Shown here: positions 45,847 to 55,691 of the stretch, one piece after another
Layout of the letters: each line of letters starts with the position of its first letter
How positions within the stretch are numbered: position 1 is the stretch's first letter
Assembly (NCBI GenBank): GCA_913058575.1
Contig: CAJXRF010000006.1
Span: forward strand, 1 to 64,000
Reading direction: 5' to 3'
DNA: 64,000 bases
DNA from: an uncultured Bermanella sp.
Lineage (GTDB): Bacteria; Pseudomonadota; Gammaproteobacteria; Pseudomonadales; Oceanobacteraceae
The notes under the pieces: generated by a model
The model's database searches: none
Told to the model about the DNA's origin: nothing
What the model saw: the letters and a program-made list of their open reading frames with translations, nothing else
Translations under genes and position numbers: made by a program

Positions 45847-46227
45847 ATGTTTAAAGAAAATTCAAACAGTTTCATTAATAATTCTTCCATTGGTATTCAC
45901 ACAGTATCGGCTGATGGCATTATTGAATATACCAACCAGTGCGAGCTAGATACCCTAGGCTATGAAGCCCATGAATATGTAGGCCACCATGTTTCCAATT
46001 TCCAGCTAGATGAAGAAATATTAGCAGACATGATGGCTAGACTAGGGAAGTTTGAAATACTAAAAAACTACCCTTCCAAAGTGCAGGGTAAAAGTGACGT
46101 TAAATACATTTTGTATAACTCCAGTGTATACACTGAAAATGAAAAGTTTGTTCATACTCGCTGTTTTGGTTCTGAAATAGATGAGAGCGTTTATAATATT
46201 TTTTATAACTGTTTGTACAAAGATTAA
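45847..46227 (+). CDS. Stand-alone PAS-domain protein
   Basis: A 126-aa protein from the ATG at 45847 (a GTG two codons earlier is possible). The whole length is a PAS fold: NSSIGIHTVSADGIIEYTN, ELDTLGYEAHEYVGHHVSNF, and the final strand KFVHTRCFGSEI. No output domain is present, so it may work with a separate kinase or cyclic-di-GMP enzyme. It converges with the AraC gene, leaving only 2 bp between their stops. Confidence 0.78.
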   Translation: MFKENSNSFINNSSIGIHTVSADGIIEYTNQCELDTLGYEAHEYVGHHVSNFQLDEEILADMMARLGKFEILKNYPSKVQGKSDVKYILYNSSVYTENEKFVHTRCFGSEIDESVYNIFYNCLYKD

Positions 46228-46229
46228 GT

Positions 46230-47237
46230 TCACGAATTAATTTGGCTACGATATTGGCCAGGTGTGCAATTAAACCAGCGTTTAAATGCCCTAGAAAAAT
46301 TAGCGTGCTCGCTAAACCCCAATAAAAAAGCCACTTCCTCAAATGCCATACCAGGTTGAATAATGTATTGCTTGGCCTTATCCATTCTTATTTCGTCCAC
46401 TAACTGAAAAAAAGTATAGCCCTGCTGTTTTAACTTTCTTTGAAAGGTGCGTTTTTGCATGGAAAAGTAAGGCAGTATGTCTTCTAGTTTTACGTCGCCA
46501 CTGGGCAATTTGTTTATAATTAATTTTCGCACCGATTCTGTTAGGTCATTTTCATGCAACTGGGCAAGGTCATGACTGAGGATTTTTTCTTGCATACTGG
46601 CAAGGGCTTTATCGGCAGTAGGTAAGCGAGACTCTAAATCTTCTTGACTCAACACTATGGCATTTTTTTGTTGTAAGAATTTAGGCATGCAATGAAAAGC
46701 TTGTTCGTAAGCCTTCGAATCTGGTGGGGCGCTGCGCATTAATAAAACCGATTGTGGGCGAAGGTCTCGATTTAACAACCAACGAAATTGAGAGAGCAAG
46801 AATGCAAAAGAGGCATCAATTGGATGATGTGGTGCACTGCGTTCATTACCAGTCAACGCTATCTCAATACTGTAACAACCCTCCCCCCTGTGTAAGCTCA
46901 TCCCTCTGGCATCGCCCATTATTTTTTGGTAACGCACCAGCCTTTCCATGGCTTCTTTCAGTGTTTCACTGGCCAGTAAGCTAAACCCCAATGCTTTGAA
47001 AGCGCCAATATTCATATTTTTAACAAGGCTTAGGCCAATTAACGGATCGTTACTCTGACTCGCTAATGCCTCCCAAAAATTAAAGGCTAAGTCGATATTA
47101 ATGCGGCCATCATTGTTTTTTAAAAAACGATAATCAATCCCCACCTGCTCGCATAATAATTGGCAGTCATGGCCACTTGCCTCCAGTGAGTTTATCACCT
47201 GTAAAAACCAACGGCCTGCTGTAATGTTTTTAGCCAT
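46230..47237 (-). CDS. AraC-family regulator (arabinose-binding-like N-terminus)
   Basis: About 335 aa from the ATG at 47237 (a GTG at 47246 is an alternative). The N-terminal half matches the arabinose-binding-like effector domain (LGFSLLASETLKEAMERLVRY), and the C-terminal HTH ends FSRAFKRWFNCTPGQYR. It lies beside the sulfatase gene on the same strand, 91 bp from its 3' end, and may regulate it or a neighbouring gene. Confidence 0.85.
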   Translation of the reverse strand: MAKNITAGRWFLQVINSLEASGHDCQLLCEQVGIDYRFLKNNDGRINIDLAFNFWEALASQSNDPLIGLSLVKNMNIGAFKALGFSLLASETLKEAMERLVRYQKIMGDARGMSLHRGEGCYSIEIALTGNERSAPHHPIDASFAFLLSQFRWLLNRDLRPQSVLLMRSAPPDSKAYEQAFHCMPKFLQQKNAIVLSQEDLESRLPTADKALASMQEKILSHDLAQLHENDLTESVRKLIINKLPSGDVKLEDILPYFSMQKRTFQRKLKQQGYTFFQLVDEIRMDKAKQYIIQPGMAFEEVAFLLGFSEHANFSRAFKRWFNCTPGQYRSQINS

Positions 47238-47328
47238 GAAAGACACTTATTTATTTCAATGGCTAAACGCTAGCGAATAATGGCCAAACTGTACAGCTAT
47301 AAACCAATATCACAGCACGGGCTTTTTC

Positions 47329-49038
47329 TTACAACTGCCATAAAAAATCAGGCCCCGGCATATGGTAGCCATTATCCAGCCCCACTTCATGGCTTAACAA
47401 ACCATTTAACTTCTTGTTCATGGCTTCAATCACGCCTTGATACTGCCTTGGCAATTGGGCCAAATTAGTATTTTCGCTGGGATCTTTATGGGTGTCGTAA
47501 AGCTCAAGATCGTTATGTGCCAGTAAACTTTCAAAGTTATTGGGGGTGTGGTGCTCTAAGGGAGAGAAATAGCGGGCAAATTTATAACGGCCATCAAATA
47601 CCCCTCGCATGTGCCCGCGGTTATCTAGCCCCAGAGATAACTTAGCGTCACTTAGGGCCTGAGTCGTATTTAAAAACCCTTGTGCTGCTTTTATTCTGGT
47701 AAAGGATTGTGCTGCTTCCTTATCAAGATACGTTAAGGACGACCATTGAAATAACACCCCATCGTGTTGCCTTGGCCCCAATGACGTGGGTTTATTTAAT
47801 ACCGAACTAAAATCTCGCCCCTTTAAAAATGGATAATGATTGGCTAATTCATCATTGGGCAAACCAATCAGCGACAACAACGTCGGTATGATATCCATGT
47901 GGCTGGTGAGAGCTTGCGTCTGGCTGCCCCCTGTAATATCTGGGTGAATAATCGACAAGGGCACATTGGCCACTTCTTTATAAACCAAACAACCTTTGCC
48001 GCGATGTCCATGCACCCCTAGCATTTCCCCATGGTCGGATACAAATAACACAATGGTATTATCCGCCTCGCCGCTTTTCTGTAAGCCCTCTAACAATGTA
48101 TCGATATGCCGATCCACATCCACCAAACAGTTGTAATAGTAATTTCGGTAATTACGCCAAGCTTCTCTATCCTGCCAAGAAATTTCACCTAGCGCGGTTT
48201 CTTGCACCCCCTCTTTTTGAAAGTGCGCGGCAGGCTTTCCTTCACGGGTAGTTGGCCCAAAATTCTCAGGGAAAGGCACATTATGATTGTGCTTATAAAT
48301 TGAATGATCTGGAGCAATGGATAACTTATCGGGGAACTGGCCTATGCGATTATCTTGCTGAGACTGGTTTGCCTTAAAGTACATAATATCGTGAGGGTTT
48401 ACTAAATTGGTGGTTAAAAACCAAGGGCTATCTTGCCCTTTATGTTTATCAATAAACCTTAGAGTATCTTGCACCGTCACAGGATCACTTTCAAAGCCCC
48501 CCTGTGCCCCGCCGCGCTCTCCAGCTTGATAGGTTTCGTGAAAACCAAACTTCTGAAATAACTGCCGAGTTTCTTTTAACGTTTTCCCACCTTTATGACC
48601 CATGTGAGTGAGATGCCACTTGCCAGTATAACCCGTGGTGTAACCTGCATTTTGAAAAAAGTGCCCCATGGTTTGAATATCATCTTTCATTCCCCCTCCC
48701 CAAGGCAAAGGGGTGTTTTCCCAAAGACCGGTAAATTGGCCATGCTGGCCGGTATAAAGGTTGCCTCGTGACATGGAGCATAATGGGCTCACCACATGAG
48801 CCTGACTAAAATTAGTCGCCTTACCCGCCAATTTATTGCGCCCTGGCAATATAAGCTTTGAAGGCAAGTATGACCAAGCTTGTTCTTGATCGGTTACCAC
48901 CACCAACACATTAGGCTTACGGTTTCGTTTAATGACCGCAGGGGCCTGTTGACCCATTAACATTCCAGGCAAGCCTAGCAAGGTGGCGCCTGCTGTGGCG
49001 GCACTGGCCTTTAGAAATTCACGACGCTGATTGCTCAT
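47329..49038 (-). CDS. Tat-exported sulfatase-family hydrolase
   Basis: A 569-aa alkaline-phosphatase-superfamily enzyme. The N-terminus QRREFLKASAATAGATLLG is a Tat signal. The predicted nucleophile Cys87 lies in PLCSMSRGNLYTG; the classical formylglycine motif is CxPxR, so Pro/Ala is Met here, which may affect maturation. Metal-site motifs are VTDQEQ and VSDHGEMLGVHGHRG. Related proteins cleave sulfate or phosphonate esters. No anaerobic maturase gene is adjacent. A strong AGGGG ribosome-binding site precedes the ATG, and AraC genes flank it on both sides. Confidence 0.85.
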   Translation of the reverse strand: MSNQRREFLKASAATAGATLLGLPGMLMGQQAPAVIKRNRKPNVLVVVTDQEQAWSYLPSKLILPGRNKLAGKATNFSQAHVVSPLCSMSRGNLYTGQHGQFTGLWENTPLPWGGGMKDDIQTMGHFFQNAGYTTGYTGKWHLTHMGHKGGKTLKETRQLFQKFGFHETYQAGERGGAQGGFESDPVTVQDTLRFIDKHKGQDSPWFLTTNLVNPHDIMYFKANQSQQDNRIGQFPDKLSIAPDHSIYKHNHNVPFPENFGPTTREGKPAAHFQKEGVQETALGEISWQDREAWRNYRNYYYNCLVDVDRHIDTLLEGLQKSGEADNTIVLFVSDHGEMLGVHGHRGKGCLVYKEVANVPLSIIHPDITGGSQTQALTSHMDIIPTLLSLIGLPNDELANHYPFLKGRDFSSVLNKPTSLGPRQHDGVLFQWSSLTYLDKEAAQSFTRIKAAQGFLNTTQALSDAKLSLGLDNRGHMRGVFDGRYKFARYFSPLEHHTPNNFESLLAHNDLELYDTHKDPSENTNLAQLPRQYQGVIEAMNKKLNGLLSHEVGLDNGYHMPGPDFLWQL

Positions 49039-49245
49039 AAAACCCCCTGGGCGAGGCTAAAAACCCCGCGAGCTTAACAAACCTCTATGCTAGCCAGTGT
49101 TTGGGCAGTTGGTTATGTCTTAAGGTGTCGCCACTTATCAATTGGTGACATGGTGGCTTATTTAAAAAGTGCCATTGCTGAACATTCACCCTGAATGAGT
49201 TAGCCTTACAAAGCACAACTCTTCATAGCTAGGCTTGCGTTATTC

Positions 49246-50244
49246 ATGAGAATTTACCCCATTTATCCCATGGCTGTGGCCCAAAGAATGATAGAAGCCC
49301 ATGGCGGTACCACTGAGGAGTTATTTAAGCGCTGTAACATTACCCCTGAAGAATATTCCAACCCAAACACCTTGCTCACTGCCCAGCAAACCAACGAATC
49401 CATTAATATATGTAAAGATTATTCAGAGAAATCTAGGCTGATATCCGTACAGTTTTTAAAACACATGCATTTTAGTGATCTTGGGGCGTTAGGCATGGCC
49501 ATGATAAACAGCGAAAATATGCGACAAGCTTTTAATACCCTCTTAAAATTTCAAGCCATTTACGCCCCCACCTTTTACATTGTTGAAAATAAATATAAGG
49601 CCGCTTCTACGTTTGTCATTCAAAACGAGGTGAGCATTGGCAGCAATAACCATACGGTTCTAGAAATAGTGGTGGGTATTTTTAGTTTAATACATGAATT
49701 AATTCAGTTTAATGGCCAGCCAATAAAAGCCAGTTTACAGCATACCAAGCCCACGGATTTTCATGAGGGTGACTTTGCTGGCTTAGAGATAACTTGGCAG
49801 GCAAACAATAATCAGGTCACTATAAGCCATGAATTAATGGATAAAAAAATGGTGGGACGAAACCCGGCCAATTACACATTATTTGAAAACATATTAACTG
49901 AGCAACTAAAAAAAATAAGCGATCAAACCCCTTATACCCGCGGCGTTGAATCCTGTATTCAAGGGCTTATTAAGGCAGGCTCAACGGTTTCGCTTGAAGA
50001 AGTGTCTCGCAGCGTGAACATTTCAAGCCGCACCCTTAATAGACGTTTAGCCCATGAACAAACCACCTTTCAAGAGCTCTACACGCAAAGGCGTCTCAAT
50101 CATGCGGCTCAACTTTTAAAAACCACTAAAATGCCGATTAAGCAAATTTCCAGTGCCGCAGGTTACTCAGCCCAAGCCAGTTTTTATAAAGCTTTTAAAG
50201 GCTTTTTCAAGTGTTCCCCTGATCAATATAGAAACCAGCCCTAG
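49246..50244 (+). CDS. AraC-family regulator, divergent from the sulfatase
   Basis: A 332-aa protein with an arabinose-binding-like N-terminal domain and a C-terminal HTH pair (VSRSVNISSRTLNRRLAHE and ISSAAGYSAQASFYKAFKGF, ending SPDQYR). The divergent arrangement with the sulfatase suggests it controls that gene. The 207-bp gap between them has no obvious repeat. Confidence 0.85.
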   Translation: MRIYPIYPMAVAQRMIEAHGGTTEELFKRCNITPEEYSNPNTLLTAQQTNESINICKDYSEKSRLISVQFLKHMHFSDLGALGMAMINSENMRQAFNTLLKFQAIYAPTFYIVENKYKAASTFVIQNEVSIGSNNHTVLEIVVGIFSLIHELIQFNGQPIKASLQHTKPTDFHEGDFAGLEITWQANNNQVTISHELMDKKMVGRNPANYTLFENILTEQLKKISDQTPYTRGVESCIQGLIKAGSTVSLEEVSRSVNISSRTLNRRLAHEQTTFQELYTQRRLNHAAQLLKTTKMPIKQISSAAGYSAQASFYKAFKGFFKCSPDQYRNQP

Positions 50245-50349
50245 CACGGCCATTGGCGAGTATTGCAATAAGCTTGTCGTGATATGCGAAGCGCTCTTCT
50301 TTAATATATTCCCCTAATAAAAAAACGCACACACTGACTGGGAGTTTTT

Positions 50350-51375
50350 ATGTTGAGTAACTTTGTCATGCCCGCTTTATTCTTAAGCTTATTGGCATTT
50401 TTCATCTGGTATATATGGGAAAAGAAACACCGAGTATCTCACCCTGTTAAAGGAGGCATAGATACCAGTGTCACGCTGCCCCATAAGCAAGAGTTTGAGC
50501 TTTACCACAACGCATTATCTTTATGTTCAAAAAAAGCACGAATATGTTTAGATGAACTGGGTATTCCCTATAAAAGCCATCATATTCATTTAATAGAAAC
50601 CGGCTATTACCAAACCCTAAGCCGCCACTTTTTAAACATAAACCCTGCAGGTGTTTTACCTGCCTTGGTTCACAAGGGCCACCCAGTGTATGAGTCTCAT
50701 GACATCATTGATTATGCCGCCAAACAATCGGGGCAACCTGCACTATTAGTTCCTGAAGATCAGGAACAATTAGCCCTTATGCAATACTGGTCAGATAAAG
50801 CTTCCGTATTTGGTGAAGACACACGCCCAGGCATGGCGCAATATGCAGGGAACTGTATCAGCGTATTAACGCTTCCGCTGTTTGCCTCCGGCATGACGGC
50901 CACCCCATTTAGATACGCGCTAATGGGTTTATTGTTTCATCGTTTAAAGATTCGCGCAGTGATGTTTAGTTTGTTTAAAATTATTGGTTTATCGGGCATG
51001 GTAAAAATCCCGCTTATAATGAAAGAGTTAAAAACTGCCCGTCATTACATGCACATTCATTTAGATGAACTAGAAAAACATCTTGAAAGCACTGGCCCAT
51101 GGCTGATCGGTGAACAATTTACGCTAGCCGATGTCAGCTGGATGCCCATGTTTGAGCGATTTAGAGAAGCCGACTGGTTAGAGTATTTTCTGAAGGGTCG
51201 TCCGGCTTTAGCGGCTTACTGGCAAAGACTGAAATCACGAGATAGCTACCAAAGCGCCATTATCGATTGTGGTCATCCCACCATCGACATAGCAACAGGC
51301 TGGCTAAAACTGAAAAAATTAAACCATCCTAAAATTAAGGCTTTATTGGAAGAGCCCCGTTCAGTCGCACTTTAA
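50350..51375 (+). CDS. Membrane-anchored glutathione S-transferase-like protein
   Basis: A 341-aa protein with an N-terminal hydrophobic anchor (about 5-25), then a thioredoxin-fold GST_N domain (ELYHNALSLCSKKARICLDE, NPAGVLPALV with the cis-Pro, VYESHDIIDY) and a GST_C helical domain (LIGEQFTLADVSWMPMFERF). A GGGAG ribosome-binding site precedes the ATG. The N-terminal anchor is unusual for GSTs. The substrate is unknown. Confidence 0.8.
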   Translation: MLSNFVMPALFLSLLAFFIWYIWEKKHRVSHPVKGGIDTSVTLPHKQEFELYHNALSLCSKKARICLDELGIPYKSHHIHLIETGYYQTLSRHFLNINPAGVLPALVHKGHPVYESHDIIDYAAKQSGQPALLVPEDQEQLALMQYWSDKASVFGEDTRPGMAQYAGNCISVLTLPLFASGMTATPFRYALMGLLFHRLKIRAVMFSLFKIIGLSGMVKIPLIMKELKTARHYMHIHLDELEKHLESTGPWLIGEQFTLADVSWMPMFERFREADWLEYFLKGRPALAAYWQRLKSRDSYQSAIIDCGHPTIDIATGWLKLKKLNHPKIKALLEEPRSVAL

Positions 51376-51673
51376 ATTGTATCAAGCAATCTAATGCAAC
51401 TTTTTTCATCTAACGCTAGTAGAAACGCCCTCTTTTTGATAAACCCTGAAGCGTTGGCATTGCCAATCAGCTGCATACAATGCCCTAGCTTTTCTACTAT
51501 CCATTGCCTGCGCCCCCCGGCCTACTGCCCTTCACTTGTATTAGGTAATGCACTCTTAAAGCTGTTAATTAGCCACTTGTTTAACTGACGCTTTATGTCT
51601 ATACCTTACTGTATGGGGCTCATCTGTTGCTTTGTTGATACATAAAATCTTTCAATTTAATGGGGTCATAAGA
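51376..51673. other. Gene-free interval before the porin gene
   Basis: No supported gene or terminator. A 64-codon open frame starting at 51394 has no ribosome-binding site and a non-protein-like composition. I see no promoter I would defend. Confidence 0.3.
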
Positions 51674-52918
51674 ATGTGGCGATGTACACAGGTATTAATT
51701 GCCCTAAATATTTGCTTGTTCGCTAACCCACTCCATTCAATCGAGTCTTCTTTGTCAGGCTATGCCCGCATCATTGCAGGTGTGATCGACGATAAGAATG
51801 TCAGTTACCTAGGGTATGATAATAGCCTGTCATTTGACCAACACAGCCTAGTGGGGTTACAAGGGCAGTTAGAGTTTAGCTCGGCGTTAAGTGCCACCGT
51901 CTTAGCGGAAGCCCACAGTAATTCTAATGAAGATTCCGAAGTCAAATGGTTGTACTTAAAATACCAACCGACTACCTCCAGCTTTATTAAACTAGGGCAA
52001 TTACGCACTCCCTTCTTTTCAAAAAGTGATGTGCTTAACGTGGGGTTTTCCTACCCTTGGATATCTCCTCCAACCGAAGTCTATATCGACTATTTAATGA
52101 AGAATTTTCAAGGAATAGATTTTCGTTATGCCTACTTACAAGATAACTACAGCGCCTATTTAGAAGCTTATTACGGATATTTTGATGGCGAAGTTACAAA
52201 AGGTGATTTCTCCATTGATACTGAAGTCACCAATTTAAGTGGCTTGATAGGTGAATTAAAGTTTGGGCAATTTAGCTGGCGCGCGGCTTATCATCTGGGT
52301 GATGTGTCGCTGATGATTGCAGACTTGGAAACCTTATCAGACAATATTACCAGCATGCAAACGGCTCTTGGTGCTGACTTTAATGACACAATAGATTCCC
52401 TTCATACCTGTGGCAGAGCAGAGTTTTACCAAATAGGGCTGGAGTATGAATCACTGAATAATTTTATTATTAGCGAATATACCCTAGTGAAGCCACAGCA
52501 AGATTTTTTCCCAGATATGAACGGATTTTATTTCACTGTCGGACGCCATTTTAATAACCTGAGTGCTTGGCTCACGTATGGTAACCGCCAAGATTCCTTA
52601 GAAGATGCCCAAACTGAAATCACTGAACAAATTGATAACACACCAACCCCTAGCAGCCAAGAGGAAGCCATTTCATTGGCCACCTTGCAGGGACTAGATG
52701 CCGGTTACCAACAAGTTTTTGCTGAACGCCAAAAAGACAATATACGCAGCTGGTCATTGGGATTAAGGTGGGATTTTAAAACTAATACTGCATTAAAAAT
52801 GCAGTTAAAACAGGTTAAAGCCAAGCAGCCTAATAATGCCACATTTGCTGTAGAGGATTCAAACTTCGACCAGAAAACAAACATCCTACTCATAGGCCTT
52901 GAATGGGTGTTTGAATGA
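51674..52918 (+). CDS. Porin-like outer-membrane protein
   Basis: A 414-aa exported barrel from the ATG at 51674 (signal region ending FANPLHSI). The mature part alternates aromatic and polar residues over many strands and includes the segment LKYQPTTSSFIKLGQLRTPFF, typical of general or phosphate-type porins. The open frame extends upstream to a TTG at 51632 that adds no plausible signal. It overlaps the next gene by 4 bases, so the two are coupled. Confidence 0.75.
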   Translation: MWRCTQVLIALNICLFANPLHSIESSLSGYARIIAGVIDDKNVSYLGYDNSLSFDQHSLVGLQGQLEFSSALSATVLAEAHSNSNEDSEVKWLYLKYQPTTSSFIKLGQLRTPFFSKSDVLNVGFSYPWISPPTEVYIDYLMKNFQGIDFRYAYLQDNYSAYLEAYYGYFDGEVTKGDFSIDTEVTNLSGLIGELKFGQFSWRAAYHLGDVSLMIADLETLSDNITSMQTALGADFNDTIDSLHTCGRAEFYQIGLEYESLNNFIISEYTLVKPQQDFFPDMNGFYFTVGRHFNNLSAWLTYGNRQDSLEDAQTEITEQIDNTPTPSSQEEAISLATLQGLDAGYQQVFAERQKDNIRSWSLGLRWDFKTNTALKMQLKQVKAKQPNNATFAVEDSNFDQKTNILLIGLEWVFE

Positions 52919-53331
52919 ATCGCCCACTTCCTTTATTACTAACCCTTGGGTTATTGTGCCAAGGTACACTGGCTGAGCCAAAAACAATCCACGTGATTAC
53001 TAACGACAAGTCCATTAATGCTTTAAATAAAAAGAAAATAAAACAAATCTATATGGCGGGTGACTACTCCGAAATAGAGCCTTTAACCTTTGCTAAAGGT
53101 AACCAATGGCGGGTGGTATTCAACCATGCGGTTATTGGATTACAAGAGTCAAGAATCAATGCTTATTGGGCCCAGATGAAGTTTACTGGACGGGCCGAAC
53201 CACCATTAGAATTTGAAAATGAACAAGCCATATTGGGTTATCTAAAAAATAATCCGGGCTGCATTGCTTATGTGCCTGCTCATATAAATTTACCCCCTGA
53301 GATTAGAGTCCTTTACACCATTAATTATTAA
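52915..53331 (+). CDS. Short PstS-like phosphate-binding domain protein
   Basis: A 138-aa exported protein (signal ending TLAE) that matches the N-terminal part of PstS-like substrate-binding proteins: IHVITNDKSINALNKKKIKQIY and FNHAVIGLQESRINAYWAQM. It is far shorter than a full PstS (over 300 aa) but fits the compact family often found beside porins. Its start overlaps the porin stop; its end overlaps the GGDEF/EAL gene on the other strand by 42 bases. Confidence 0.75.
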   Translation: MNRPLPLLLTLGLLCQGTLAEPKTIHVITNDKSINALNKKKIKQIYMAGDYSEIEPLTFAKGNQWRVVFNHAVIGLQESRINAYWAQMKFTGRAEPPLEFENEQAILGYLKNNPGCIAYVPAHINLPPEIRVLYTINY

Positions 53332-55407
53332 AGGTGAGTGGCCATTAATTTCAGATATATGAGCCATTAATTCATTCAAATGGCAAGGCTTAGAATAATA
53401 ATAACCTTGCATTTGTTCACAACCATGGCCAATTAAATATTCCTTCTGCCCAATGGTTTCAACCCCTTCGGCACAGACATTTAGCTTTAATTTATGAGCA
53501 AGCCCAATGATAGAGTCGATAATGAGTTTATCTTTATCGGAAGAGTCTAAACTCTTAACAAAATATTGGTCAATTTTTAAGGTATTAATATCCAGTCGCG
53601 TCAAGTAACTCATGGAAGAGTAGCCCGTTCCAAAGTCATCCAGTGCAATTAAAAAACCCAGCTGCCTAATTTGAGAAAAAAACGTATCTGCTTTATCAAA
53701 ATTGTCTAAATAGGCTGATTCAGTAATTTCAAATTCCACCAACTGTGGGTTAACACTGTAAAGCTGTAATTGTGTAATAATAAAAGGAACTAATTTTTCG
53801 TCACTCACATCATAGGCAGAAAGATTTAGTGAGACAATAATAGGGGTATCTGACATTTTTTGAATGGCTTGAAAATCACGAAAAACATGGCTAATCACCC
53901 AGCGGCTAATGGCCATTATTCTTCCGCTTTTTTCCGCCACAGGAATAAACTCTTGTGGAGATATAGCACCATCAAAGCAGCTTTTCCAGCGAATTAAGGC
54001 CTCTAACCCATTCACCTGATTGTTAATGCCCACCTTGGCTTGATAATGAATCTCAAACTCTTCTTGCTCTAGGGCTTTTACCAATGCATTGGAAATAAGC
54101 ATGCGTCGTAAACTAAGTGCATGTAATTGTGATTTAAATAAAGCATAGGTATTGCGCCCCATTTCCTTGGCTTGATACATGGCAATATCGGCATTACTAA
54201 TAATGCTTTCTGAACTGTATTCAGAGCTAATTGCATCTGCAATGCCTATACTCACACCGGTTTGCACCGTTAACTCCATCACCTCAAAAGAATTCTCTAG
54301 TGATTTAATAATGCGCTCTGCTATTTTAATGGCAATATAGACAATATCTTCGTTGACATCTGTGAGGAGAATTAAAAATTTATCACCACTGAGTCTGGCC
54401 AACACATCCTCTTCTCTCAATTGAATTTTAATGACCTCCACCACTTTTAAAAGTAACTCATCGCCTGCCTTATGACCTAAGCTGTCATTAATACTTTTAA
54501 AGTGGTCTAGGTCTAAAAAAAGCACCATGAGATTGTTTTTATTTCGCTTCGCCTTAACTAACTGGCTGCGCAATACGTCCATAAAAAACTTACGGTTAGG
54601 CAAATTGGTTAAGGCGTCAAAATTTCCCATATGCTCAATGTCTAACCTTTGCTGTATTAAATCCTCAGCAAATTTTTGATGCTGAACATCTTGATGTTCA
54701 ATACGACTGAGCATAGCGTTAATGTTGTCACTCAAAAAACTCACTTCGTCATGACCCATGTGCTCAAATCGTTGGCTATAATTGGAGCTGTTCTTAATTT
54801 TTTGGGTAAACTCAGTGAGCTGAGTCAGTGGCCTAAGTAAATATTTACCCAACCAAACTGCCACCAAAAACATGACGGTTAATATGCCTAAAGCCAATGG
54901 CATAGAATTAACAATAAGATTCCAGTTGGATTGTGTAAGGGGCTTTTGATATTCACAGACAATCAATAAATAACCCAATATATAGCTTTCATCTCCTATG
55001 GTGGTTAAAGAAACCAGTTGCCCGTCGTGAAGTGAATTGCCCACAGAAATTGATTGAACATTAAATGGCGGCAATACAGGCAACTCAACGTGTGATGTCA
55101 TGAGTGACTCAGAGTAATATTGCTCCACTAAACGCCAACTTTTATCGTAAACCAATGCGTAGGAGACTAAAGGGAACTCCCCAAGGTTTAAGAGCTTACT
55201 GGAGATTTCAAAACGGTCCTGCTCAACGTCCATTAATGGAAGCAAATCCTGAGCTAAATTGTCGGCAGAAATACTGATGTGGGAAAAAAGCGTATTTTTA
55301 TATATCCCCTCATGCTCACGCATGCTTAGCAATAAAAAGCCGCTAGCACACAGCAACACTAAAGCAATAATAAGGGCAATAATCTTTGAGCTGATGCTAA
55401 TAAACAT
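53290..55407 (-). CDS. Membrane GGDEF-EAL protein; likely a c-di-GMP phosphodiesterase
   Basis: A 705-aa inner-membrane protein: N-terminal helix (about 9-29), periplasmic sensor region to about 165, second helix (about 170-190), HAMP-like linker, GGDEF domain, EAL domain. The GGDEF signature is RLSGDKF, so the cyclase is probably inactive. The EAL side is intact: LEALIRW, EITES, DDFGTGYSS, KIDQYF, and AEGVET. It should therefore degrade c-di-GMP. Its 3' end overlaps the PstS-like gene by 42 bases. Confidence 0.9.
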   Translation of the reverse strand: MFISISSKIIALIIALVLLCASGFLLLSMREHEGIYKNTLFSHISISADNLAQDLLPLMDVEQDRFEISSKLLNLGEFPLVSYALVYDKSWRLVEQYYSESLMTSHVELPVLPPFNVQSISVGNSLHDGQLVSLTTIGDESYILGYLLIVCEYQKPLTQSNWNLIVNSMPLALGILTVMFLVAVWLGKYLLRPLTQLTEFTQKIKNSSNYSQRFEHMGHDEVSFLSDNINAMLSRIEHQDVQHQKFAEDLIQQRLDIEHMGNFDALTNLPNRKFFMDVLRSQLVKAKRNKNNLMVLFLDLDHFKSINDSLGHKAGDELLLKVVEVIKIQLREEDVLARLSGDKFLILLTDVNEDIVYIAIKIAERIIKSLENSFEVMELTVQTGVSIGIADAISSEYSSESIISNADIAMYQAKEMGRNTYALFKSQLHALSLRRMLISNALVKALEQEEFEIHYQAKVGINNQVNGLEALIRWKSCFDGAISPQEFIPVAEKSGRIMAISRWVISHVFRDFQAIQKMSDTPIIVSLNLSAYDVSDEKLVPFIITQLQLYSVNPQLVEFEITESAYLDNFDKADTFFSQIRQLGFLIALDDFGTGYSSMSYLTRLDINTLKIDQYFVKSLDSSDKDKLIIDSIIGLAHKLKLNVCAEGVETIGQKEYLIGHGCEQMQGYYYSKPCHLNELMAHISEINGHSPLIINGVKDSNLRG

Positions 55408-55691
55408 TAGTCTTTACTATAAGTAATAAAGTTCTCACAACTTTTGGTTATTAAAATTTTATAACATACATTCCCCCCAAACCTTCTATAAAGAGTAGCA
55501 AAGACCTAAGGACACAAGAGCCTATTTCTGTATTCATTAAGTAAAGCCACCACACAATTTTCAATGAAAATTTTCATACATACATGAATTAAGCTTTAGA
55601 TTTCCTGTTGTGTCATTAAGTTCTATAAAGCTGTGTTTACATGCCCCATAAAACTGCTGCTAAACTGAAGTAAAAACAGGAGCAGGTCATT

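Noticed and set aside
51394-51588. 64-codon plus-strand open frame before the porin gene
   Set aside because: No ribosome-binding site, Cys/Pro-rich non-protein-like composition, and no family resemblance.
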